64,000 bases of DNA from Paenibacillus psychroresistens (GCF_009728935.1 NZ_CP034235.1:5841501-5905500); one strand, 5' to 3'; shown: positions 7,516-16,634, counted from the stretch's first letter. The notes: generated by a model not told the origin, from the letters alone. A program made the numbers and translations.

Positions 7516-9189
7516 TTATTTACCTTGTTTGGCCATTTCAGCCGTTACTTCTGTAATAGCAGCTTGCAATCCCTTGCTATCGTAGCTTTTTAGAATATCA
7601 TGCCACATTTTGACTGGATCTTCTTTGCTTAAAATCACTCTTACGAAATCATCATCAAAAGTAATTGCAGATAGTTTATCTTTAGCTGGTGTCGATAGTG
7701 TAGCAATTGTAAACTCTGTAGGAATTGCCTTAGCGTTCGTCATCTGCCAGTTTAATTCATCTTGGATAAATTTCACGTTTTCTTCACCAAAAGCTGCTTT
7801 GTTGGCATCACTGTCTTCAAGTGAGCTTGCATTTCTCCACATTGCCAGCTGAGAAATAGTATCCATAGATGGGTATTTCTTTTTAAGATCGATAAGCTGA
7901 CCTTTTTCATCTTTTTCACGTGTTACTGTAATTTTGTCGCCATCTTTAGTATAATCCTTGCCTTCAATCCCAAAGTCAAACATTTCTTTGCCTGCAGGAG
8001 AAAGCAACCAATCGTACAGCTTCAGAATCCGATCAAGCTTAGCATCGTTTACATCTGCATTGATCATAGTCTCAGACCAGAATGATGTTGTAGTATGGCG
8101 ATAGACATTACTGTCAGCAGCAGGCCATAAGTGAATAAGTTTCACATGATCATAGAAGTTCTGACCTGGGTTACCCTTCTCCCACTCTGCTTTAACTCCA
8201 GTTGATCCTTGTACTGCGTTTACATTTAGTGCAAAAGCTCCTGCTTTACTCTGGTAGAACTTTTGGTTGCCTTCTCCAGATTTTTCAACTGCAAAATCCT
8301 GATCCAGCCCACCCTCTGCATACAACTGACGAGCCTGAACAACTACTGCATCCATTTGTTTCGAAGCATAGAATGGTATCCATTTACCATCTTCCTTCAA
8401 CCAGCTTTTATTCCCGAATTGCGGGAAGGTCGGCACAAATACAGAGTTGAAATATCCCATTGTATTCATGACTATACCAGCTGTATCTTTCTTATTGTTA
8501 CCGTCAGGATCTTTTTCTACAAACGCTTTCAGCATAGCATTAAATTCAGCAAAATTTTGTGGATCCTTGATGCCTAATTTATCCATCCAGTCCTTGCGAA
8601 CATAAATCGCACGATCCACTGCCCACATATCCGTGTTCGGATAAGTCAAACGCGGGATGGCATAAAGCTTGCCATCGCGGTACAAGCCTTGAACATCTGT
8701 TGCTTTTGCTACCTTTTCAACATTAGGGTATTTACTTAGATCCTGCGGTAGCGCATGAATTAAATCTTGTTTTACCCACTCATTATAAGTAGCCGGATTA
8801 TCATTTACAAGGCTATGTGTAATAATATCAGGCAATTCACCTGCTGCAGCCCATACCTGAGATTTTTCTTTATAATTATCCCAACCAATATCCATAGCTT
8901 TAAGTGTAATGTTAAAGTCTTTCTCGAGCTTTTGGATAATTTCGTCATGCTTCTCAAAAGCTACACCGATTCCCCACCAGGAAACAGATATGTCCAAATG
9001 CTCCTTCAATGAGTCGTCAGTCGCAGGTGCAGGAGTTACAGCATCTCCTACCGCTGCAGTTGCTGCAGCTGTTGCTGCTATAGATGAGGAAGGCTGACTT
9101 TCATCTGCTTTCTTGCTACAGCCTGCAAGGAGTGAGGCGAGTAAAACGGTGACTGCGGATAATGTGACAAGTAACTTAACCTTTTTCAT
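7516..9189 (-). CDS. Extracellular solute-binding lipoprotein (CUT1 sugar ABC importer)
   Basis: 557 residues. The signal peptide MKKVKLLVTLSAVTVLLASL leads to the lipobox LAGC, so C24 should be lipidated and the protein anchored outside the membrane. An Ala/Thr/Ser-rich linker (about 30-60) precedes the two-lobe binding domain. Size and the KKDTAGI, WAVDRAIYVRKDW and DWLLSPAGKEMFDFG segments fit the LplA/YtcQ-like oligosaccharide receptors. AAGGGGAT precedes the start. It follows the two permease genes; the operon has no ATPase, as is usual for this class, which is known to share an MsmX-type ATPase encoded elsewhere. The ligand is unknown but GH110 downstream suggests an alpha-galactosylated oligosaccharide. 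Confidence 0.9.
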   Translation of the reverse strand: MKKVKLLVTLSAVTVLLASLLAGCSKKADESQPSSSIAATAAATAAVGDAVTPAPATDDSLKEHLDISVSWWGIGVAFEKHDEIIQKLEKDFNITLKAMDIGWDNYKEKSQVWAAAGELPDIITHSLVNDNPATYNEWVKQDLIHALPQDLSKYPNVEKVAKATDVQGLYRDGKLYAIPRLTYPNTDMWAVDRAIYVRKDWMDKLGIKDPQNFAEFNAMLKAFVEKDPDGNNKKDTAGIVMNTMGYFNSVFVPTFPQFGNKSWLKEDGKWIPFYASKQMDAVVVQARQLYAEGGLDQDFAVEKSGEGNQKFYQSKAGAFALNVNAVQGSTGVKAEWEKGNPGQNFYDHVKLIHLWPAADSNVYRHTTTSFWSETMINADVNDAKLDRILKLYDWLLSPAGKEMFDFGIEGKDYTKDGDKITVTREKDEKGQLIDLKKKYPSMDTISQLAMWRNASSLEDSDANKAAFGEENVKFIQDELNWQMTNAKAIPTEFTIATLSTPAKDKLSAITFDDDFVRVILSKEDPVKMWHDILKSYDSKGLQAAITEVTAEMAKQGK

Positions 9190-9220
9190 TTTTCATATCC
9201 CCTTAGCTAATTTTTTTCTA

Positions 9221-9268
9221 CCTATAAACGCGGTCGCACATCATTGAATGACATCGATACGGGTTTAT
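9221..9268 (-). repeat. 48-bp imperfect palindrome, copy A
   Basis: The outer arms ATAAAC/GTTTAT and the inner stem TCATT-G-AATGA enclose a conserved asymmetric internal loop. It matches 41 of 48 positions of the copy at 24060-24107. It lies between the second permease and the binding-protein gene, ending about 30 bases before the latter's start, so it would be transcribed in the 5' region of the lipoprotein cistron. Function unknown; a cis RNA structure or a dispersed intergenic repeat are both possible. Confidence 0.75.
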
Positions 9269-9292
9269 ATATAATAAAAGCTTGCGCTTCTA

Positions 9293-10222
9293 CTAACCTT
9301 TGATCGAGCCGATCATAACGCCTTTGGAGAAATACTGCTGCAGGAATGGATATAAGCATAGAATCGGCAACGCGCTGACAACCAATACCGCCATTTTTAA
9401 CATTTCAGGGCGCAAGCTTGTATTCAGTGTAGTAACAGAGCTAATATCTATTCCTTTTAGCAGCTGTGCATAATTAGTCAAAAGCTCTCGCAACAGTGCT
9501 TGTAAAGGAAGTAAATTAACATTGGTCATAAACAGCACGCCGTACCACCACTCGTTCCAACGATCCACTGCATAGAATAACGCAATTGTCGCAATCATCG
9601 GCTTCGCAATAGGCAATACAATCGAGTAAAGCACGCGAATATCATTAGCACCGTCAATTTTAGCTGATTCCTCTAACCCAGCAGGTAAAGAACGGAAAAA
9701 GGCGAGACATATAATCAGATAGAAAGTGTTTACAGCGACTGGAAGCACCATAACAAACAAGTTGTTGATCAAACCGAGATTTTTCATGGTCAAGTATAAG
9801 GGAATCAGTCCACCATTGAAGAACATGGTGAAAATAATCGCTGACATAATAAATTTTCGTCCAGGATATCCGGTTTTAGACAATGCATAAGCTCCTGTTA
9901 AGGTAACAATCAAATTGATCGAAGTACCCACTACTGTTACAAAAAAAGTTACATAGAAAGCATGGAGGAAACGCGGTTCATGTAAAATATAGCGGTACGC
10001 CGAGAAGTCAAAGGTCGTCGGAATTAAGTAAATGGTCTGCTTGGCAACGGCAACTGAATCACTAAAGGATAATAAGATAACATTATAAAACGGTAATATC
10101 GTGCAAAGAGTCAATACCATGAGAACACAATGAATCAACACATCCGGCAAATTTAGCTTTCGTGCTCGGACGGTGATTTTCTGCTCATTCACTGTTAAAT
10201 CTGGGTTGCTATCTTGTCCCAT
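9293..10222 (-). CDS. Carbohydrate ABC transporter permease (LplC/YtcP type)
   Basis: 309 residues with six membrane segments and the binding-protein-dependent permease EAA loop (EESAKIDGANDIRVLYSIVLPIAKP). The ending QQYFSKGVMIGSIKG is characteristic of this family. The stop of the upstream permease and this start share one base, so the two are co-translated and pair as the membrane core of one importer. A 103-bp gap with a 48-bp palindrome separates it from the binding-protein gene. Confidence 0.92.
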   Translation of the reverse strand: MGQDSNPDLTVNEQKITVRARKLNLPDVLIHCVLMVLTLCTILPFYNVILLSFSDSVAVAKQTIYLIPTTFDFSAYRYILHEPRFLHAFYVTFFVTVVGTSINLIVTLTGAYALSKTGYPGRKFIMSAIIFTMFFNGGLIPLYLTMKNLGLINNLFVMVLPVAVNTFYLIICLAFFRSLPAGLEESAKIDGANDIRVLYSIVLPIAKPMIATIALFYAVDRWNEWWYGVLFMTNVNLLPLQALLRELLTNYAQLLKGIDISSVTTLNTSLRPEMLKMAVLVVSALPILCLYPFLQQYFSKGVMIGSIKG

Positions 10223-11130
10223 TACACTAACCCCTCCTCACCCATTTTTTTCACCATATAGTTGGCCGAATATAACAACGTGAAATTAATGACGGCCTTG
10301 AATAGCCCAACTGCTGTAGTAACACCAAAGCTTAAGCCATCGCGGAACGCTGAACGATACACATAGGTATCGATAATATCACCGGTTTTATACACGCCAG
10401 GATTATAAAGATTGAATATTTGCTCGAAACCGCCATCCATCGCTTTCCCAACTGCAAGAATTAACAGGATTGCTGCTGTGCCTCGAATGGAAGGCCAAGT
10501 AATAGCCTTAAGCTGTTGAAATCGATTTGCACCATCCACATGAGCAGCTTCATAAAGCTCAGGGTTGATGCCAGCAATAGCAGCTAAATATATAATTGCG
10601 CTCCAGCCTACCTCTTTCCACATATTGGACAGAAATATGATGGGGCGAAACAATCCAGGGTCAGTCAAAAATTGATATTTATCAAAACCAAAGGAAGAGA
10701 TTATCTGATTAAGCACACCTGATTCGCCTAAAAAATTAAACATAATTCCGCTGATGATAACCCATGAGATAAAGTGTGGAAACGTATATACCGTTTGATA
10801 AAAACGTTTAAATTTCGTTTTGGTCACTTCATTGATAAGTAAGGCAAGAATAATCGCAACCGGAAACTCAATGATAATCCGTCCCAAGCTGATGATAATC
10901 GTGTTATTAAATGCTTGCCAAAAATCGACCTGATGCAGCAGCTCTTTGAAATTATCAAACCCTATCCACGGGCTGCGCAGGATACCTTTTTTAATATGAA
11001 ATTCCTTGAAAGCAAGGACAACCCCGTACATCGGCAGATATTGAAAAAACAGATAATATAATACCGTAGGAAGGAGCAGGATGTATAAATAGCGATGCTT
11101 GAAAATTCCCTTCCCCAATAGCTTTTCCAT
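10222..11130 (-). CDS. Carbohydrate ABC transporter permease (LplB type)
   Basis: 302 residues. It has the YLFFQYLPMYGVVLAFKEF N-terminal signature of LplB-like permeases, six membrane segments, and an EAA loop (PELYEAAHVDGANRFQQLKAITWP). The start has AGGAGG six bases ahead. It is the first gene of the importer cluster; a terminator at 11246-11278 and a cre-like site at 11230-11243 just upstream suggest this cluster has its own promoter, separate from the YesMN genes before it. Confidence 0.92.
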   Translation of the reverse strand: MEKLLGKGIFKHRYLYILLLPTVLYYLFFQYLPMYGVVLAFKEFHIKKGILRSPWIGFDNFKELLHQVDFWQAFNNTIIISLGRIIIEFPVAIILALLINEVTKTKFKRFYQTVYTFPHFISWVIISGIMFNFLGESGVLNQIISSFGFDKYQFLTDPGLFRPIIFLSNMWKEVGWSAIIYLAAIAGINPELYEAAHVDGANRFQQLKAITWPSIRGTAAILLILAVGKAMDGGFEQIFNLYNPGVYKTGDIIDTYVYRSAFRDGLSFGVTTAVGLFKAVINFTLLYSANYMVKKMGEEGLV

Positions 11131-11229
11131 TTGAAACCTCCTAAGATTTTTCTTAAACGCTTTATTTCCTTGGTTTTATTATCTCTTATTGCTATCTGAG
11201 CGAACATGCACGCAATTTATGATTTCAAC

Positions 11230-11243
11230 TGAAAACGTATACA
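11230..11243. promoter_or_regulatory. Possible catabolite-responsive element (CcpA site)
   Basis: TGAAAACGTATACA matches the cre pattern TGNAANCGNWNNCW at all defined positions. It lies about 100 bp ahead of the permease start, just downstream of the YesN terminator, where a promoter for the importer operon is expected. No clean -35/-10 pair is seen, which would suit a promoter that needs the YesN activator. Confidence 0.5.
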
Positions 11244-11245
11244 GA

Positions 11246-11278
11246 TAAAAAAAAGAAAACCTCCGAGGAAAGTTTTCT
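11246..11278 (-). terminator. Rho-independent terminator downstream of yesN-like gene
   Basis: On the minus strand, arms AGAAAAC and GTTTTCT with an inner CC-tc-GG core are followed by eight Ts. It would stop transcripts arriving from the two-component genes before the importer operon. Confidence 0.75.
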
Positions 11279-11315
11279 AAAGATAATCCATAGTATTTCT
11301 AAAAATAATCCATAT
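11274..11315. repeat. Two 20-bp direct repeats, 22-bp period
   Basis: TTTCTAAAGATAATCCATAG (11274-11293) and TTTCTAAAAATAATCCATAT (11296-11315) are spaced two helical turns apart upstream of the importer promoter region. This is the arrangement expected of a double site for an AraC-type regulator such as the YesN-like protein encoded next door; that link is inferred. Confidence 0.55.
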
Positions 11316-11324
11316 ACATTTGCT

Positions 11325-11455
11325 CCAAGGATAAACGGCTATGGCGTCCTACTACTAACAAACAACAATGATTGTAGTTTGTTAGTAGTAGGACGGCGTT
11401 TGTCCGGAATTCTAAGAGCCGTATATGTGAAAACTTATACATTCTTAGAATTTAA
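11325..11455. repeat. Variable-stem hairpin element, copy 1
   Basis: The basal arms GGATAAACG (11329-11337) and CGTTTGTCC (11397-11405) flank a 51-base inner hairpin (11345-11395) paired along its length apart from one A-A mismatch near the tip, followed by a second hairpin (AATTCTAAGA/TCTTAGAATT, 11408-11452). Base, tip and second hairpin are shared with the copy at 23860-23990, while the middle of the first stem differs in sequence and length. It fills most of the gap between the YesN-like gene and the importer operon. Confidence 0.8.
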
Positions 11456-11467
11456 AAAAGAGTTACA

Positions 11468-12883
11468 TTAATGCTCATCATTACGGTATTGGCTTGGTGT
11501 TTTACCTGTAATTTTCTTGAACAGCCGCGTGAAATAAAAATAATCATGATAACCGATTTTCTCAGCGATTTCATGCACCGAGCTTTCGTCTTTATCCAAT
11601 AACTCACAGGCATAATTAATCCGCAGCTTTGCAATATAGGCTGTAAAGGTTTCGCCTACCTCTTTCTTGAAGAGCTGACTAATATAGCTGGGGTTCATAA
11701 AAAATTGATCGGATAAGTTCTGCAGCGAAATATCCTCACGAAAATTTAAAGTAACAAATTGCAGAATCGAATTGAACGCTTGATTCTTGGTTTCTAAGGA
11801 ATGAGAATCGGAGGCTTGCAAATAACGTTTGGCCAGCGACCTCAATTCATCAAGCATATCGAATACATGCTTATATGATTGCAGCAGCTGCTCATAGCTG
11901 TAGAGAATATTCTCGGTTTGTCCCAGCTTGAACAGAAAGGATACGGTCATATTATAGACCTGAAAAGCGTGCTGAATGGTTAATGCTTTCTCTTTAAATA
12001 ATACTTCAATATGCTCAAATATCCGGTTAACGGCTTTATTGTCTCTATCTCGAACCGCATGGCTCATTTCCATCATTTGTTGATTCAATTCGTTATATTT
12101 AAAAGCCTGTGGATAATATGCACCGGTTTCTCTAGTCACAAAAAATTGATGCGCAAGTAAATCAGCATTAGCAATGGCAATCTTGATTTCCTTAAGATCG
12201 GTAATTTTCTCGCTAACTCCTATTCCCATGACTCCAATCGGAAGCTCATCTGTCCATTTTCTACGCAATGCTTCCGATTGTCTGCTGTTTAAGAGGTAGG
12301 CGGTTTTCGAAGTACCGATTTTGAGTTTAATCACGCGTTCATATATATCTGGCAACGACTCAGAACCAACGGAAACGACCACAACGATCCCAGCTGTGTT
12401 CCAATCTTTAATATCATACTTTTTCAATTCATCCTGCAGCTTAAGCTGATTCTCTGCATTCGGATCTTCCAATAAGTGAATTAAAGAAGAATCTAATGAA
12501 GGTTTTGCAGCGTTGAGCGTTTTGTTTAATTTTAAGAGAATACCGGATATTTCCATTTCATCAAACGGCTTTAAGCAATAAGCAATAGCTCCGTAAGATA
12601 TCGCTTTCTGAGCATAAGCAAACTCCGCATATCCGCTTACCACCACAAAATGGATCGGGAAGGGTAATGATTTCCCTCTCTGCAGCAGCTCCAAGCCGTT
12701 CATTTCCGGCATCCGAATATCAGTAAATACGACATCAGGCTGATGCACCCGCATTGCTTCCAATGCATCGACTCCATTATAGGCTTGACCCACTACCTCG
12801 AAGCCATAACTATTCCAATCGACTAAATCCTTCAGGCTTTCGACGACCCAGCTTTCATCATCCACAATTAGTACTTTATGCAT
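11468..12883 (-). CDS. yesN: YesN-like response regulator with AraC DNA-binding domain
   Basis: 471 residues from the ATG ending at 12883, preceded by AGAGGGG; it overlaps the kinase gene by 8 bases. The N-terminal receiver has the acidic pair D8/D9, phospho-acceptor D55 (FTDIRMPEMNG) and the conserved lysine in CLKPFDE. A long linker leads to a C-terminal AraC-type double helix-turn-helix (LSDQFFMNPSYISQLFKKEVGETFTAYI and YFYFTRLFKKITGKTPSQYR). It should be phosphorylated by the adjacent kinase and activate sugar-uptake genes, most likely the importer operon downstream. The symbol denotes the family, not a proven ortholog. Confidence 0.9.
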   Translation of the reverse strand: MHKVLIVDDESWVVESLKDLVDWNSYGFEVVGQAYNGVDALEAMRVHQPDVVFTDIRMPEMNGLELLQRGKSLPFPIHFVVVSGYAEFAYAQKAISYGAIAYCLKPFDEMEISGILLKLNKTLNAAKPSLDSSLIHLLEDPNAENQLKLQDELKKYDIKDWNTAGIVVVVSVGSESLPDIYERVIKLKIGTSKTAYLLNSRQSEALRRKWTDELPIGVMGIGVSEKITDLKEIKIAIANADLLAHQFFVTRETGAYYPQAFKYNELNQQMMEMSHAVRDRDNKAVNRIFEHIEVLFKEKALTIQHAFQVYNMTVSFLFKLGQTENILYSYEQLLQSYKHVFDMLDELRSLAKRYLQASDSHSLETKNQAFNSILQFVTLNFREDISLQNLSDQFFMNPSYISQLFKKEVGETFTAYIAKLRINYACELLDKDESSVHEIAEKIGYHDYFYFTRLFKKITGKTPSQYRNDEH

Positions 12884-14663
12884 CTTGTCCCCTCTTTTCT
12901 GCAATGGTCAATTGAACTTGGGTTCCACTGTCAAGGGTGCTCTCAATCTGAATGCCGCATTCTTCGCCAAACATCAATTTAATCCGATTATTTACATTTA
13001 CAAGACCAATACTTTTCTGTTCCACTTCCTCCAATATTCCCGAAGGTGGAGCAGACAAACTAGTGCGAATTTCTTCAAGACGATCAGCAACTATCCCTAA
13101 TCCATTATCTACAACGGTAACAATAAGTGTACCTTGCACATCGACATATCCTTTTATCCACAATTCTCCGAATTTCAATGTGGGTTCAAACCCGTGATAA
13201 ATCGCATTCTCCACAATCGGCTGTAAGAACATTTTAGGTACAATATAAGCTAAAGCTTCTTGGGTGAAATCATAATGAACTGAAAACCGGTCCGCAAAGC
13301 GGATTTGCTGGATTTGCAAGTAGGATTCAATAATCTTAACCTCGTGGTCGAGTGAAACTACACCAGCACCTTTGATACTGTAGCGAAAAATGCTCGACAA
13401 GGCGCGAGTCATGGTTTTAATTTGAGTTTGACCTTCAACTACGGCAATACCTGTTATTGCTTCAAGAGTGTTATATAAAAAATGCGGGTTAATTTGGCTT
13501 CTGAGAAAGGCGAGCTCTGACTTTTTCTTTTCCAGCTCTGTACTATACAACCTTGTATTCGTCTCGAGCAAGCTTTGGGTCAATTGATCAATCTCATCGA
13601 GCATGCTGTTAAGCTCAGAAGCCATGATACTGATTTCCATATACCCTTGCAGCGATATCCTTCGTTTGAACTTAAGCAAATCCCCACGTTTGAGAATCGT
13701 CATGAAAAAAATCAGTTTTTTCAAAGGACGCAAAATATTATTAATAATAAACATGAATGGAATCGCTAGACCCAGCAGACATAAAGTTAGGATTATCAGC
13801 TCCTGCCTGCGGATATCTAATAAATCCCGCAGCAACTCGTCCTTGGGTGCCATGCTGAGAATACTTCCATTGATATCCGGCAAACTCTCTGACTGCATGA
13901 CATATTGCTTTTTCTTCCACTCAATCATTCTGTCTCCAGCTAAACTATCCTTCAAAGTAATACCAGGCAGTTGTGTGCCGATTTTCACCTGTGAGTTACT
14001 CGTAATGACTTTAAGATCGCGATCCAGTAAATAAATTTGGGTGCTGGTTTGTTTCGAGTTATATTCTTCTTCGCCCACAAGAGCTTTCGGACTAATAATA
14101 AAGAAAACCGTGCCAATATCCGTGTTGAACAGGTCACCTTGCTTAAGATAGGAGATAGTAGTAGCAAAAATCAAACCATTTTGCGAATTATAAAGATTAC
14201 CGAAGGTTTGGATACCGACATAATAAGCGTTCACCTTAGGCGGGATAAGCTGTTTCATCGGAGAAACATAGCTGTTACCACCATTAATATCAATCCCCGA
14301 AGATCTAGTGCTCGAAATAACAATATCCATAATGCCTTCTTTTAACTCTTTTTGACTGGTTAACAATTTATTGATTTTTTTATATAAGTCGTAGCGTGTT
14401 AAAGCATCATTCTCAACAAGGAAGCTTTGCACATCTTCATTATAGGAAACATCCCTCATTAATCTATAAATAACATCTTTATTGGAAGTAACATTTTTCT
14501 TAATTTCAGAGACCGTCTGGTTGACATATTCCTCATGGCTGCGCGTGATCATTCCAGACATCGTAGAATACGTATGAAAAATAATAATCAAAATGACAAT
14601 GATCGTTGAAGTCGCCAGAATTAACAGCTGAGAACGGATGGATAATTTTCTTAAGAATGCCAT
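12876..14663 (-). CDS. yesM: YesM-like sensor histidine kinase
   Basis: 595 residues. Membrane segments at about 13-33 and 288-310 bracket an extracytoplasmic sensor domain; a HAMP-like linker and the His_kinase box (LEKKKSELAFLRSQINPHFLYNTLEAI, histidine in NPHFLYN) follow, then the HATPase N and G boxes (PIVENAIYHGF, VDNGLG). The extracellular domain may detect the sugar or the loaded binding protein. It sits 18 bp after the LacI-type regulator gene and overlaps yesN, so iol-operon readthrough may reach it. Confidence 0.9.
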   Translation of the reverse strand: MAFLRKLSIRSQLLILATSTIIVILIIIFHTYSTMSGMITRSHEEYVNQTVSEIKKNVTSNKDVIYRLMRDVSYNEDVQSFLVENDALTRYDLYKKINKLLTSQKELKEGIMDIVISSTRSSGIDINGGNSYVSPMKQLIPPKVNAYYVGIQTFGNLYNSQNGLIFATTISYLKQGDLFNTDIGTVFFIISPKALVGEEEYNSKQTSTQIYLLDRDLKVITSNSQVKIGTQLPGITLKDSLAGDRMIEWKKKQYVMQSESLPDINGSILSMAPKDELLRDLLDIRRQELIILTLCLLGLAIPFMFIINNILRPLKKLIFFMTILKRGDLLKFKRRISLQGYMEISIMASELNSMLDEIDQLTQSLLETNTRLYSTELEKKKSELAFLRSQINPHFLYNTLEAITGIAVVEGQTQIKTMTRALSSIFRYSIKGAGVVSLDHEVKIIESYLQIQQIRFADRFSVHYDFTQEALAYIVPKMFLQPIVENAIYHGFEPTLKFGELWIKGYVDVQGTLIVTVVDNGLGIVADRLEEIRTSLSAPPSGILEEVEQKSIGLVNVNNRIKLMFGEECGIQIESTLDSGTQVQLTIAEKRGQDA

Positions 14664-14681
14664 TACTAATCATCCTTACTC

Positions 14682-15698
14682 TTATTGAAGGATTGTCGTA
14701 TGTAAAGCAGTAGATTCACGAATCACTAGTTCTGGGCGGAATACGGTTCTTTGCTTAGCCTTTTTATCACCTTTAATATGCTCGACAATTAAATCCACGG
14801 CCAGTTTTCCCATCTGCTCCATAGGTTGTGCAATGGTTGTTAAAGTTGGATTAGTGACTGAAGCAAGTATCGTGTTATCGAAGCTGATAATCGAAAGGTC
14901 AGATGGGATATTTATTTGCAATTCTTTGGCAGCTTGCAATGAGCCTACAGCTAATAAATCATTACAGCAGAAAATAGCTGTAGGTCGACTATCTTCACTT
15001 AAAAGGTCCAACGTATTAATGCGGCCATCCTCTACTTTATAATCACAAATTTTCAACCATTTTTCATTGAAGGCTACTCCTGCATCCTCCATAGTTTGTC
15101 TAAAGCCCCGCATCCGTTCACGGCTGCTGCTAACCTTCTGACTTTCGGCGAGAATGGCAATTTCCTTGTGACCCAGCTCGAGTAAATGAGCCGCCGCCAA
15201 GCAACCGCCAGCATAATCATCAACTACAACTGTTTCTACAGCGACTAAAGGCATCTCTCTCGCAATAAGCACAATCGGGAGATTCTTAACCAAAAGCTGT
15301 TCAAGAATTTCCTTCTTCTCAATCCCTGTCGCAATAATAATCCCATCGACACTTTTTTGCAGCAGCAAGGAGATATATCTTTCAATCTTCTCATCTTTAT
15401 TATCCGTATTGCACATCACGACGCTATAGCCAAGCTGATGCCCTTGATCCTCAATAGCCCGGGCAATTTCTGCGAAAAAGGGGTTAGAAACATCCGGCAC
15501 CAATAAGCCTAGCGTAAATGTTTTCTTGCCTGTTAATGCGGAAGCAATCACACTGGGTTGAAAATCAAACCGCTCCATAATCGCAAATACGGCACTTCTT
15601 GTATCTGCGCTAATTCTCCCCTTGCCATTGATTACTTTTGAAACAGTTGCGATCGATACGCCAGCTTCTTTGGCAATATCATATATGGTTGCTTTCAT
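14682..15698 (-). CDS. LacI-family transcriptional regulator
   Basis: 338 residues. The N-terminal helix-turn-helix (TIYDIAKEAGVSIATVSKVINGKG) is followed by a periplasmic-binding-protein-like effector domain (LGLLVPDVSNPFFAEIARAIED). The start has AGAGGAAA ahead. It is encoded 113 bp after iolB at the end of the iol genes. Two palindromes of LacI-operator type bracket the iolD promoter (24157-24240); this protein is the obvious candidate to bind them, making the operon self-controlled. This differs from the DeoR-type IolR of Bacillus subtilis. Confidence 0.9.
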   Translation of the reverse strand: MKATIYDIAKEAGVSIATVSKVINGKGRISADTRSAVFAIMERFDFQPSVIASALTGKKTFTLGLLVPDVSNPFFAEIARAIEDQGHQLGYSVVMCNTDNKDEKIERYISLLLQKSVDGIIIATGIEKKEILEQLLVKNLPIVLIAREMPLVAVETVVVDDYAGGCLAAAHLLELGHKEIAILAESQKVSSSRERMRGFRQTMEDAGVAFNEKWLKICDYKVEDGRINTLDLLSEDSRPTAIFCCNDLLAVGSLQAAKELQINIPSDLSIISFDNTILASVTNPTLTTIAQPMEQMGKLAVDLIVEHIKGDKKAKQRTVFRPELVIRESTALHTTILQ

Positions 15699-15811
15699 TC
15701 CGTTTCCTCTTCTGCTTTATAGATTCGCTTGCAGCAGGGTAATATCCAAAGACCGCCACCTGCATCTTCATTATGCTTGTGACGGTTTGATGTTGCAACT
15801 CTTTGTACGAT

Positions 15812-16630
15812 TTATACTTCTTTAGGCGGTGTCATCAGCCATGCATGCTTGGGGTCATTCTGAAATTTCCAGACTCTTTCAGGGCCTGCCATGACATTCA
15901 AGTAATAAACGTCATATCCAGGTGGGGCGCAAACGGGATGATAACCTCTCGGGACAAGCACGGCATCTCCGTTTTTTACGATCAAGGTTTCATTCAACGA
16001 TTCATCATCTGTGTACACACGTTGCACCGCGAAGCCTTGCTCCGGTTGGATTTGGTAATAGTAGGTTTCTTCTAAAAGGGACTCCTCTGGAAGCTGGTCT
16101 CGATCATGCTTGTGTGGAGGATAACTGGACCAGTGCCCATTTGGAGTGAAAACCTCAACCACCAACAAGCTATCCGCAGGCTCAGTATCCGGCAGAATAT
16201 TATGAATTTGTCGTTCCAAATTCCCATAACCACGCGTTTCCACACTCATTTGCTCCGGCGTGATTAGTCGTGCTTCATAAGTTTTCTTGCCTGGAGCCCA
16301 GCAAATAGCCACGTTCATATCCGTTGAGGCTTGAATGGTGAAAGAATCATCCGAAGGCACATAGACTGCATAGGGAGGGATCTTTTCAAAAACACTCATT
16401 CTGCGGCCAATTTGCTTCCACTCCGTTTTAGTAGTGGTGACATTTCCTATTCCTGTAAGCAGTACAATGCAGACTTCGCGAGCTAATGTAGCAAGCTTAA
16501 GCTCTTGACCCGCTTTAAGCGAATAGGTTTGAAAACCAACATACTTCCAGCCTGCTGATTCAGGTGTTATCGTAATTATATTGCCTTGCTCATCGGGAAT
16601 TTTCTGCCCTGAGACGATTAAATCCGGCAT
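15812..16630 (-). CDS. iolB: 5-deoxy-glucuronate isomerase
   Basis: 272 residues, full length for IolB. It converts 5-deoxy-D-glucuronate to 2-deoxy-5-keto-D-gluconate, the step after IolD. The C-terminal cupin metal site is visible (SSYPPHKHDRD, then EETYYYQIQPEQGF and PRGYHPVCAPPGYDVYYLNVMAG). It starts 4 bases after the iolG stop. Placement within an otherwise complete iol cluster makes the call secure. Confidence 0.95.
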   Translation of the reverse strand: MPDLIVSGQKIPDEQGNIITITPESAGWKYVGFQTYSLKAGQELKLATLAREVCIVLLTGIGNVTTTKTEWKQIGRRMSVFEKIPPYAVYVPSDDSFTIQASTDMNVAICWAPGKKTYEARLITPEQMSVETRGYGNLERQIHNILPDTEPADSLLVVEVFTPNGHWSSYPPHKHDRDQLPEESLLEETYYYQIQPEQGFAVQRVYTDDESLNETLIVKNGDAVLVPRGYHPVCAPPGYDVYYLNVMAGPERVWKFQNDPKHAWLMTPPKEV

Positions 16631-16634
16631 CTAT

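Noticed and set aside
11325..11455. Insertion sequence or MITE with transposase
   Set aside because: No transposase or target-site duplication is seen, and the paired bases vary in a compensatory way, unlike simple terminal inverted repeats. A mobile origin is not excluded.
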